Part shown: piece after piece, positions 1 to 5,244 of the stretch
Numbering within the stretch: position 1 is the first letter of the stretch
How the letters are laid out: every line of letters starts with the position of its first letter
DNA from: Methylovirgula sp.
GTDB lineage: Bacteria > Pseudomonadota > Alphaproteobacteria > Rhizobiales > Beijerinckiaceae
Direction of reading: 5' to 3'
DNA length: 5,318 bases
Assembly (NCBI GenBank): GCA_030038595.1
Contig: JASHSW010000179.1
Span: 1 to 5,318, forward strand
Translations under genes and position numbers: made by a program
The notes under the pieces: generated by a model
What the model was told of the DNA's origin: nothing
Databases searched by the model: none
What the model saw: the letters and a program-made list of their open reading frames with translations, nothing else

Positions 1-980
1 CAACTGGCTAGCGCTTCCTCAAACAAACCGAGGTCGTCAAGCACAAACCCTCGATTGGAATAAGCTTCCGCGAAATCTGCCTTCAGGGCGATGGCTTTTT
101 CGAAGCTAGCAAGTGCTTCCTTAGTGCGGCCTAACTCTTTGAGCACGATGCCACAATTGTGGTGTGCTTCGGCGCGATTTGGCTCCAGGGCGGCAGCTCG
201 ATCGAAGCTAACCAGCGCTTCATCAAGGCGCTTGAGTTCATAGAGGATCGAGCCACGGCTCGCATGATACTCCGCAATCTCGGGCTTAAGACTTATCGCT
301 TGATCGTAGCTAGCGAGCGCCCCATCCAGACGCCGCAGCTCCCTAAACACATTGCCGCAGTTATAATGGGTCTCCGCATCACCCGGTCTGAGCGCAGTGG
401 CTTTTTCGTAGCTGAGAAGTGCTTCTTCGAGTTGCCCAAGCTCCTTAAGAGCATTGCCGCGATTGGAATAGGCATCAGCGTAGGTCGGATTGAGCGCAAG
501 CGCCTTATTGTAATTGTCAAATGCTTCCTCAAATCGCTTCAGTTCCGCGAATGCATTGCCGCGATGATAAAAGATCTCGGCGTCGGGTTTTAATGCAATG
601 GCTTTGTCGTAGCTGGCAATCGCCTCTTCAATGCGGCCGAGTTCTTTGAGCGCTAGGCCACGATTGTGGTACGCATCGGCGTAATCGGGATTCAAAGCGA
701 TCGCTTTATTGAAGCTGACAAGCGCTTCTTTGGTACATTTGAGTTCCCGAAGCGCCACGCCAAGATTGGAATGTGCTGCGGGAACGCTCGGATTGATCGA
801 AATGGCCTTCGAGATCAGTTGAATTGCCCGCTCGTGGGCCGCCTTTTGGCAAGCGATCACGCCAAGCAGATTCAGAGCGCCAAAGTGGTCTGGCGCCCTT
901 TGAAGAATCTCTTCATAGGCCTTTTCGGCATCCGCAAGCCTGCCCTGCCGATGAAATGCCAGCGCATTTTGAAATTGCGC
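1..980 (-). repeat. Tandem ~102-bp coding repeats (TPR units)
   Basis: The DNA repeats with a 102-bp period, each unit encoding one 34-residue TPR helix pair. Nine complete units plus one partial are present, and the motif attgcnncgattg/cca, at the unit junction on the plus strand, recurs. One unit (residues 121-153, ending KPDAE) is 33 residues, so it shortens the period by one codon. The units have diverged at DNA level, which suggests old duplications kept by protein function rather than recent expansion. Confidence 0.85.
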
Positions 981-1034
981 TTCAATGTTCAAACGCCCCT
1001 GCGCCATTACCTTATGCTTGTTCTTCAACGACAT
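1..1034 (-). CDS. Tetratricopeptide repeat protein, N-terminal part (SPINDLY/O-GlcNAc-transferase-like), cut by window edge
   Basis: The frame is open from an ATG at 1034 to the left edge (344 codons, no stop), so the C-terminus is missing. After an 18-residue basic leader come nine TPR units (residues 19-323) and 21 residues of a tenth. Units show the TPR signature, for example AYSNRGNALKELGQLEEALL followed by SYEKATALRP, with conserved N/G/A/L/Y/A/P positions. TPRs form a superhelical protein-binding scaffold. The first two units (ALAFHRQGRLADAEKAYEEI, then HFGALNLLGVIA) resemble the start of rhizobial TPR proteins that continue into a family-41 glycosyltransferase (SPINDLY) domain. That domain would lie outside the window, so a plain TPR protein is equally possible. 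The start is chosen because an in-frame TAA lies at 1047-1049 and a weak GGA precedes ATG 1034; ATG 1007 is an alternative. No signal peptide is seen, so it is probably cytoplasmic. GC is lower than in the right-hand genes. Confidence 0.88.
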   Translation of the reverse strand, partial: MSLKNKHKVMAQGRLNIEAQFQNALAFHRQGRLADAEKAYEEILQRAPDHFGALNLLGVIACQKAAHERAIQLISKAISINPSVPAAHSNLGVALRELKCTKEALVSFNKAIALNPDYADAYHNRGLALKELGRIEEAIASYDKAIALKPDAEIFYHRGNAFAELKRFEEAFDNYNKALALNPTYADAYSNRGNALKELGQLEEALLSYEKATALRPGDAETHYNCGNVFRELRRLDGALASYDQAISLKPEIAEYHASRGSILYELKRLDEALVSFDRAAALEPNRAEAHHNCGIVLKELGRTKEALASFEKAIALKADFAEAYSNRGFVLDDLGLFEEALAS

Positions 1035-1227
1035 GGGCAAGTTCCGTTAGTTTACGTGAAAAGTAGAGATGTAATTCGACATCGGGGTAATCGACGATAA
1101 TCAAGCGGGATATATAGGAGACGACTCCTCCGCTTAGCGTGGATCGGAATCAGCCGAGCTAATGGCAGTTTCATGACATCGCCATATGCCCAAACGGTCT
1201 ACCTGCAGGCGATCGAGAGATAGCCTC
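1035..1227. other. Intergenic spacer upstream of the TPR gene
   Basis: There is no convincing ORF or RNA gene here. It should hold the promoter for the minus-strand TPR gene, because the porin terminator separates the two. An AT-rich stretch at 1110-1117 (minus TATATATC) is a possible -10-like element, but no well-placed -35 accompanies it. A small AGGAG-ACGA-CTCCT hairpin (1117-1130) sits next to it. No promoter is called. Confidence 0.5.
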
Positions 1228-1263
1228 AAACAAAAGCGCCGGACGGTTGGCCGTCCGGCGCTT
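1228..1263 (-). terminator. Rho-independent terminator of the porin gene
   Basis: A perfect 13-bp stem (1234-1246 with 1251-1263, core AGCGCCGGACGG) closes a 4-nt loop. Read on the minus strand it is followed by TTTTGTTTG. It begins 24 nt after the porin stop codon, so it should end porin transcription and insulate the TPR gene downstream on the same strand. On the plus strand no T-run follows the stem, so it is directional. Confidence 0.92.
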
Positions 1264-1286
1264 GGCGTTGACGAGTTCAGGCTAGC

Positions 1287-2894
1287 TTAGAAGAACCACG
1301 CCGTGCCGAGCCAGATGTCATCCTCGTTCTGCTCAAGGCCCGACCAGCTGATATCCCAGGTGTGGCCGTATTCGGCCTGAATAGCCATCCAAGGCGTCAG
1401 CTGGTAGCGGATGAAGCCGATGATGCTTTCGTTATCCCTCACTAACCCCGCAGCCACGGGGTTAGCCAGATCATATGTGGTAGCATCGAGTTGGCTCACA
1501 CCCCAGCTCGCGCCAAAGGTAAATTTGTCCCAGGTGTACGATCCTTGTGCATACCCACCGAAACTGGTCCGCGCGTTGCCAGCCGGATCGAAGCCATCCC
1601 AGAACAATCCAGTCGTACCAAGGCCCTCGCCGTAATAGCCATACGCGACGAAGCTGAATCCATCGATATCGAGCTTACCAAATCCATCGACGCCCCAGCT
1701 GTTCGTAGTAAATCCCAATGGATTCCCAACAAAACCCAAAAGAACGCTGTTGCCAGTGACGTTGCCCGCACTGTCGTATCTGTGCTGCTGCCACAAGGCA
1801 TCTCCCGACAGCGTCAGCTTTGCGCCGGGCGCAATGTCGCCTTTCCACTTAATCTGGCCCTGAACCATCGGCAACTGTTGTCCAGTAAGCCGTCCGGACA
1901 GGCTATCAAATGCGGTAACATTAGCAAACGGCACCGCATAGAGCGGAGTAAATGCGCCAATCGATGCCGTGAAGCCGTTGAAGTCCGGTGTCGTATAGGT
2001 GATCTGCGGAATCCAATCGGCGTAGACATAGCCGATACCGATACGGCCGAGTGTCGTGTTGCGAGGTCCACCTGTCGACAAAGGCGAACCCATGCCGAGC
2101 AACGTGGCATCGTTCAAGATTGCATCCGAGCCGAACAGGCCCAAATCGCGACCGATCTTGACCGTGCCGAAAGTCGGTGTCCCGACCGTACCGAACACCT
2201 GACGAAGATCAATGCCGGGCGTACCGATACCGATGGGCGAACCAAGCTGGTTCTGGTTGACCCCGGTAATCCCAACGGCCGAGCCAGAATTAATATCGCT
2301 GCCGCCGGTGTAGGCACCAATCGTAAAGCCAAGATCGTAGCCCAGCTGGTTGGTGGCGATGCTCAACACGATCGCGCTCGGCAAGAGACCTGCCTGAATG
2401 GAGTTGTAGGCCTGATTCGGACTCGCCGAGACAAGACCGTTCGATGCAGCGACGCCCGTCGCCGTATTGCCGCTATCGTACTCTTTGAACGTCTCGTCGG
2501 CGCCGAAGACGAGATCGCCCGAGATCTTTACATCGACCGCGCCGGTTTCACCTTCCTTGGTGATCATGCCGGGGATGTGGAAGCCGATGCCTTTGTCGAG
2601 GCGGGTGATGTAGCGGTCGTCCGGAACGACGACGACGCCGTTCTTGGTGACCATGCGATGCATCATCGGGCCGTCTCTGCGGGCCATCTCGGCCTTTTCG
2701 GCCTCGTGACGAGCCTTCAGTTTGACATACTCACCTTTGGTGAGGACGCCCTTGGCGACCAATTGATTGAGGAGTTCGTCGGTCACGTCTGCGCGGGCTT
2801 GGCCGATTGCCAACACGCTCACCGCAGTCGCCGCCAATACGACCATCCGCGCGTGGCGGCCGCTGCAGCGAAACTCGGATGGAATTCTAAGCAT
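1287..2894 (-). CDS. Outer-membrane porin (beta-barrel)
   Basis: This 535-residue protein should form a water-filled outer-membrane channel for small solutes. A signal peptide is clear: a basic n-region (R9, R13, R16), a hydrophobic stretch (VVLAATAVSVLAIG, about 18-31) and an ARA cleavage site after A35. The mature N-terminus has a short amphipathic helix, ELLNQLVAKGVLTKGEYVKL (about 39-58), then a charged segment, as in porins with an N-terminal periplasmic oligomerisation helix. From about residue 120 it alternates aromatic and Gly/Asn-rich strands. GRDLGLFGSDAILND (about 249-263) may be the constriction-loop region. It ends in WLGTAWFF; the terminal Phe is the usual signal for the BAM assembly machinery. 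ATG 2894 is preferred to the adjacent in-frame TTG 2897. It is monocistronic by its terminator. Substrate specificity cannot be told. Confidence 0.9.
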   Translation of the reverse strand: MLRIPSEFRCSGRHARMVVLAATAVSVLAIGQARADVTDELLNQLVAKGVLTKGEYVKLKARHEAEKAEMARRDGPMMHRMVTKNGVVVVPDDRYITRLDKGIGFHIPGMITKEGETGAVDVKISGDLVFGADETFKEYDSGNTATGVAASNGLVSASPNQAYNSIQAGLLPSAIVLSIATNQLGYDLGFTIGAYTGGSDINSGSAVGITGVNQNQLGSPIGIGTPGIDLRQVFGTVGTPTFGTVKIGRDLGLFGSDAILNDATLLGMGSPLSTGGPRNTTLGRIGIGYVYADWIPQITYTTPDFNGFTASIGAFTPLYAVPFANVTAFDSLSGRLTGQQLPMVQGQIKWKGDIAPGAKLTLSGDALWQQHRYDSAGNVTGNSVLLGFVGNPLGFTTNSWGVDGFGKLDIDGFSFVAYGYYGEGLGTTGLFWDGFDPAGNARTSFGGYAQGSYTWDKFTFGASWGVSQLDATTYDLANPVAAGLVRDNESIIGFIRYQLTPWMAIQAEYGHTWDISWSGLEQNEDDIWLGTAWFF

Positions 2895-2900
2895 CAACGT

Positions 2901-2907
2901 CCCCCTT
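2901..2907 (-). promoter_or_regulatory. Ribosome binding site that decides the porin start
   Basis: On the minus strand, AAGGGGG lies 6 nt before ATG (2892-2894) but only 3 nt before the in-frame TTG (2895-2897). The spacing supports the ATG as the real start and a 535-residue rather than 536-residue precursor. Confidence 0.75.
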
Positions 2908-2952
2908 AGTGATGTTTATTGAGTCGAGCGTATTCCAGGGGACGATCCTAGA

Positions 2953-3000
2953 GATTTTCTCGGGCCGGTCGATAGCTTGTTCGCTTCCGGGCGATTTTCT
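2953..3000. repeat. Paired AGAAAATC direct repeats upstream of the porin gene
   Basis: The 8-mer GATTTTCT (AGAAAATC on the minus strand) occurs at 2953-2960 and again at 2993-3000, exactly 40 bp apart. The first copy sits in a short palindrome (GAGA-TTT-TCTC, 2951-2961). The copies lie about 59 and 99 bp upstream of the porin ATG, a plausible place for regulator sites. A chance match in a spacer of this size is possible, and no promoter hexamers could be fixed nearby. Confidence 0.3.
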
Positions 3001-3043
3001 GGCGCGCATGTGACAAAATGGATACAGAAATGGGGGATGCTTC

Positions 3044-3061
3044 CCGGGCCTGGGAGCCCGG
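3044..3061 (-). terminator. GC-rich hairpin downstream of the small secreted-protein gene, possible weak terminator
   Basis: CCGGGC (3044-3049) pairs with GCCCGG (3056-3061) around a 6-nt loop, about 70 nt past the stop codon of the minus-strand gene at 3130. No T-run follows on either strand, so it is at best a weak or Rho-assisted terminator. It may also let some transcription read into the porin gene. Confidence 0.35.
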
Positions 3062-3129
3062 ATTAGTGCGTGGAAATTACAGAAGAAAATGAAATCGCCG
3101 CAGCGTTCATTCGGGTCGCCGGGAAGCCG

Positions 3130-3543
3130 TCAGAGCCCCTGCATTCCGCGCGGTTCGGGCGAGGGAGCCGGCCTCGGCGAAGGCGAATCGTGGGGAAAGG
3201 CGCCACTGGCCGGCGGGCCGCCGCCGCCCTCGGAATAGGGCATCAACGTCTGCTGGTTCATTTCCAGGCAGGTGAGCATTTCGACGTAACTCGGGGCGGG
3301 CGCATCGGGGATGCAGCTACGCCGTGCCGACGGCTTGAATTGCGACCATTTCTGCACCAGCTGCTGCTTGGCTTCCTGCTCGTCCAACATGCAGTTCTTG
3401 AAGGTCTGTTGGGCGTCGTTCATCCCGAAATCGCGAGCGTCTCGACACGATTTCGCCACGTCGAGATTGGGAACCGGATTGGCCCTCGCAAAGACTGCCG
3501 GAACGAGAAACGCCAGAGCGAGGAATAGCTTCGGGACGCGCAA
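3130..3543 (-). CDS. Small secreted protein with four cysteines, function unknown
   Basis: This 137-residue protein starts at a TTG. An in-frame stop at 3565-3567 blocks upstream starts, the first Met codon inside (M41) would lose the signal peptide, and GGAGG sits 5 nt before the TTG. The N-terminus (KLFLALAFLVPAVFARA) is a typical Sec signal, cut after A21 or nearby, so the product should be periplasmic or outer-membrane associated. The mature part has four Cys (33, 51, 77, 92), which could form two disulfides, in a helical pattern SCRDA...FKNCMLDEQEAKQQL...SCIPD...SYVEMLTCLEM. The tail (about 104-135) is Gly/Pro/Ser-rich and probably disordered. I recognise the C-x17-C-x25-C-x14-C layout as similar to uncharacterised Rhizobiales proteins, but no function is known to me. 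It is divergent from the transglycosylase gene. Confidence 0.82.
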   Translation of the reverse strand: MRVPKLFLALAFLVPAVFARANPVPNLDVAKSCRDARDFGMNDAQQTFKNCMLDEQEAKQQLVQKWSQFKPSARRSCIPDAPAPSYVEMLTCLEMNQQTLMPYSEGGGGPPASGAFPHDSPSPRPAPSPEPRGMQGL

Positions 3544-3548
3544 GGCAA

Positions 3549-3553
3549 CCTCC
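3549..3553 (-). promoter_or_regulatory. Ribosome binding site supporting a TTG start
   Basis: On the minus strand a perfect GGAGG lies 5 nt before TTG (3541-3543). Together with the signal peptide encoded right after it, this fixes the non-ATG start of the small secreted protein. A TTG start with a strong Shine-Dalgarno often means modest, tuned translation. Confidence 0.8.
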
Positions 3554-3664
3554 GTCGAGTGTTCTCACTTACATCCCTTTTTCCTGCGAAGGAAGGACGC
3601 AAAGGACCCGGCCGGAGAACTCGGAAGGCCGGCGGGGATTTCAAGGTGGGTTAATCTGCTTTAG

Positions 3665-3679
3665 CTTGCGAGTCGCAAG
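3665..3679. promoter_or_regulatory. 15-bp perfect dyad CTTGCGA-G-TCGCAAG before the transglycosylase gene
   Basis: Two 7-bp arms mirror each other around G3672, with no mismatch. The dyad lies 5 nt before the GGAGG ribosome binding site and 14 nt before the ATG at 3694, in the spacer between divergent genes. It could be an operator for a dimeric regulator or, in RNA, a hairpin (6-bp stem, AGT loop) next to the ribosome binding site. Neither role is shown by the sequence. Confidence 0.45.
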
Positions 3680-3693
3680 AACGCGGAGGTGCG

Positions 3694-4515
3694 ATGCGGT
3701 ATAGAACCGGGATTCTCGTTTTCATCGCCATGCTGGCCGGATCGGTGCCGCCGGCGGCGGCGGCGACCGCGACGTGCCGCGACCCGGCCGGGTTCGAGGC
3801 TTGGCTCGGCGACATCAAACAGGAGGCCGCCGCGGCGGGCATTCCACAGCAGGCGATCGATGCCGGCCTCGACGGGGTCGCCTACGACCCGTCGGTCATT
3901 TCGCGCGACCGCGGCCAGCGTGTCTTCAAACAGTCGTTCGAGGAATTCTCCGGACGCATGGTCAATGCCTATCGGGTTACCAAGGGGACGCGGCTGTTGC
4001 GCCAATACGCCGGCACGTTGGCGAGCATCGAGCAGCGTTACGGCGTGCCCGGTCCGGTAATCGTGGCGATCTGGGGATTGGAGACGGATTTCGGCGCGGT
4101 AAGCGGCGATTTCCCGACCGTGCAATCGCTCGCAACGCTGGCCTACGATTGCCGCCGCTCGGACATGTTCAAGGGCTATCTTTTCGACGCCTTGCGGCTC
4201 ATCGCACGCGGCGATCTCAGGCCGGACGAGATGCGCGGCGCCTGGGCGGGAGAATTGGGCCAGACGCAGTTCACCACCTCCGCCTATCTCAAGTTCGGCG
4301 TCGATTTCGACGGCCGCGGCCGCGCCGATCTCATCCACGACGTGCCGGACGTGCTCGCCTCGACGGCCAATTTTCTGAAGAGTTACGGCTGGCAACGCGG
4401 CGCCGGCTGGCAGCCGGGTGAGCCCAACTTCCCGGTTCTTCTGCAATGGAACAAGGCGCAGGTCTACGCGCGTACGATCGCCCTTCTCGCCGAGCGGCTG
4501 CAGGATAGAAGCTGA
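3694..4515 (+). CDS. Lytic murein transglycosylase, MltB family (GH103)
   Basis: This 273-residue exported enzyme should cleave the MurNAc-GlcNAc bond of peptidoglycan in the periplasm, leaving 1,6-anhydro-MurNAc ends, for wall turnover or insertion of envelope machines. The signal peptide is residues 1 to about 24 (RYRTGILVFIAMLAGSVPPAAAA). No lipobox precedes C28, so it is probably soluble, unlike E. coli MltB. The catalytic core shows VAIWGLETDFG (125-134), with E130 as the expected catalytic acid, then GAWAGELGQTQF (182-193) and YLKFGVDFDGRGRADL (198-213), all family hallmarks. C28 and C153 could pair. It ends soon after the core with PNFPVLLQWNKAQVYARTIA and lacks a C-terminal peptidoglycan-binding domain, a compact form I know from Rhizobiales. 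GGAGG lies 4 nt before the ATG. It is divergent from the small secreted gene and convergent with the regulator gene. Confidence 0.93.
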   Translation: MRYRTGILVFIAMLAGSVPPAAAATATCRDPAGFEAWLGDIKQEAAAAGIPQQAIDAGLDGVAYDPSVISRDRGQRVFKQSFEEFSGRMVNAYRVTKGTRLLRQYAGTLASIEQRYGVPGPVIVAIWGLETDFGAVSGDFPTVQSLATLAYDCRRSDMFKGYLFDALRLIARGDLRPDEMRGAWAGELGQTQFTTSAYLKFGVDFDGRGRADLIHDVPDVLASTANFLKSYGWQRGAGWQPGEPNFPVLLQWNKAQVYARTIALLAERLQDRS

Positions 4516-4629
4516 ATTCCCCTCTCCCCATGCGCGAAGCGTAATGGGGAGATGTAGCCCTCTCCCCGCAGGCGGGGAGAGGGGATTTGGGCTTCGTTCC
4601 CTCTCCCCACGGGGGAGAAGGAGAATTCA
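4513..4629. repeat. Palindromic intergenic repeat element (CTCTCCCC/GGGGAGAG family) between convergent genes
   Basis: The element is 117 bp with imperfect terminal inverted repeats: TGAATTCCCCTCTCCCC (4513-4529) matches the complement of 4612-4629 with one mismatch and one indel. Inside are three hairpins: 4523-4552 (TCTCCCCAT/ATGGGGAGA, with an inner CGC-GAA-GCG), 4558-4583 (CCCTCTCCCCGC/GCGGGGAGAGGG, nearly loopless) and 4602-4618 (TCTCCCC/GGGGAGA). Such CTCTCCCC palindromes are common multi-copy intergenic elements in Bradyrhizobium-like genomes (recalled, not searched). It carries no ORF of its own. It may work as a two-way terminator, although no T-tract follows the stems. Confidence 0.75.
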
Positions 4630-5244
4630 TGCCTGCCGGTTTTGCAGCGAAAAGCGGATCAGATCGGTGGTGCGTTCGAGACCGAGCTTTTCTTTCAGCC
4701 GGCTGCAGGAATTTGCCACCGTCTTGTAGGCGATCCCAAACGTGTTGGCGATTTCGAGCAGGCTCTTGCCTTCGCCGAGCAAGCGCAGGATTTCCATCTC
4801 ACGATTGCTGAGCTTTTGCAGCGGGTCCTCTTCGCCGGAAGCCGAAAAGACGAGCTCATTGGCTGCGTCGCGATCGACGTAGCGCTGTCCCGCCGCGACG
4901 CGCTTGACGGCGGTGATGAGTTCGTCGGCCGGCGCACTCTTGCTGACGTAGCCCGAAGCGCCGCCGCGCAAGGCGCGCGCCACATAGCCCGCCTCCGAAT
5001 ACATCGTGAACATCACGATGCGTGTCGCCTTGTTCTCGTTCTTCAGCCTTTGCAGAAGTTCGAGGCCGCTGCTGCCGTTCAAATTGATGTCGAGCACCAC
5101 GATGTCGGGCGACTCGGCGCGCAATTTCGAAAGGCCCTGCTGGGCGGTACCGGCCTCCACCACTTCGGCGCCCGGAATCGTGCCAAGCAGCCGGCGCACC
5201 CCTTCGCGTACGATGCCGTGATCGTCGATCACCAAAATCTTCAT
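4627..5244 (-). CDS. Two-component response regulator, NarL/FixJ family
   Basis: This 205-residue cytoplasmic protein should bind DNA when phosphorylated by its partner kinase. The receiver domain (about 1-118) has the acidic pair D7/D8 (VIDDH), phospho-acceptor D52 (VVLDINLNG), T80 (MFTMYS) and K102 (YVSKSAPADEL), so all key residues are present. The LuxR-type helix-turn-helix (about 145-198) reads LSNREMEILRLLGEGKSLLEIA...YKTVANSCSRLKEKLG. Its recognition helix has ANSCSRL where many relatives have a VKxHxxxI pattern, so the target site may differ. The total length is normal for the family. ATG 5244 overlaps the stop of the upstream gene (ATGA); GAGGAG lies about 11 nt before it, so translation is probably coupled. 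The stop codon lies inside the repeat element. Confidence 0.95.
   Translation of the reverse strand: MKILVIDDHGIVREGVRRLLGTIPGAEVVEAGTAQQGLSKLRAESPDIVVLDINLNGSSGLELLQRLKNENKATRIVMFTMYSEAGYVARALRGGASGYVSKSAPADELITAVKRVAAGQRYVDRDAANELVFSASGEEDPLQKLSNREMEILRLLGEGKSLLEIANTFGIAYKTVANSCSRLKEKLGLERTTDLIRFSLQNRQA

Noticed and set aside
1..980. Regular repeats considered as a CRISPR array or satellite
   Set aside because: The 102-bp period equals 34 codons, the frame stays open throughout, and every unit translates to a TPR.
159..1100. Two plus-strand 144-codon open frames (159-593 and 666-1100) that look repetitive
   Set aside because: Their repetition (KCFF..LPKLLKSIAAI and similar) is the mirror of the TPR repeats on the minus strand. 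They match no family and lack good ribosome binding sites.
1491..2909. Plus-strand open frame of 472 codons antisense to the porin gene
   Set aside because: It is exactly codon-register antisense to the porin. The porin gene rarely uses TTA, CTA and TCA, which keeps the opposite frame open. Its product is Arg/Ala/Asp-rich with no recognisable domain, while the minus strand has a signal peptide, barrel pattern, ribosome binding site and terminator.
3070..3528. Plus-strand open frame of 152 codons over the small secreted-protein gene
   Set aside because: Arg-rich, without domain or signal. The minus-strand frame has a signal peptide, Cys pattern and strong Shine-Dalgarno.
3608..3632. CCGGCC/GGCCGG inverted repeat between the divergent genes
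   Set aside because: Only six GC pairs around a 13-nt loop with no T-run. Expected by chance in GC-rich sequence.
3661..4446. Minus-strand open frame of 261 codons opposite the transglycosylase gene
   Set aside because: Same codon-register antisense effect in GC-rich DNA. The plus strand encodes a clear MltB-family core with catalytic Glu.
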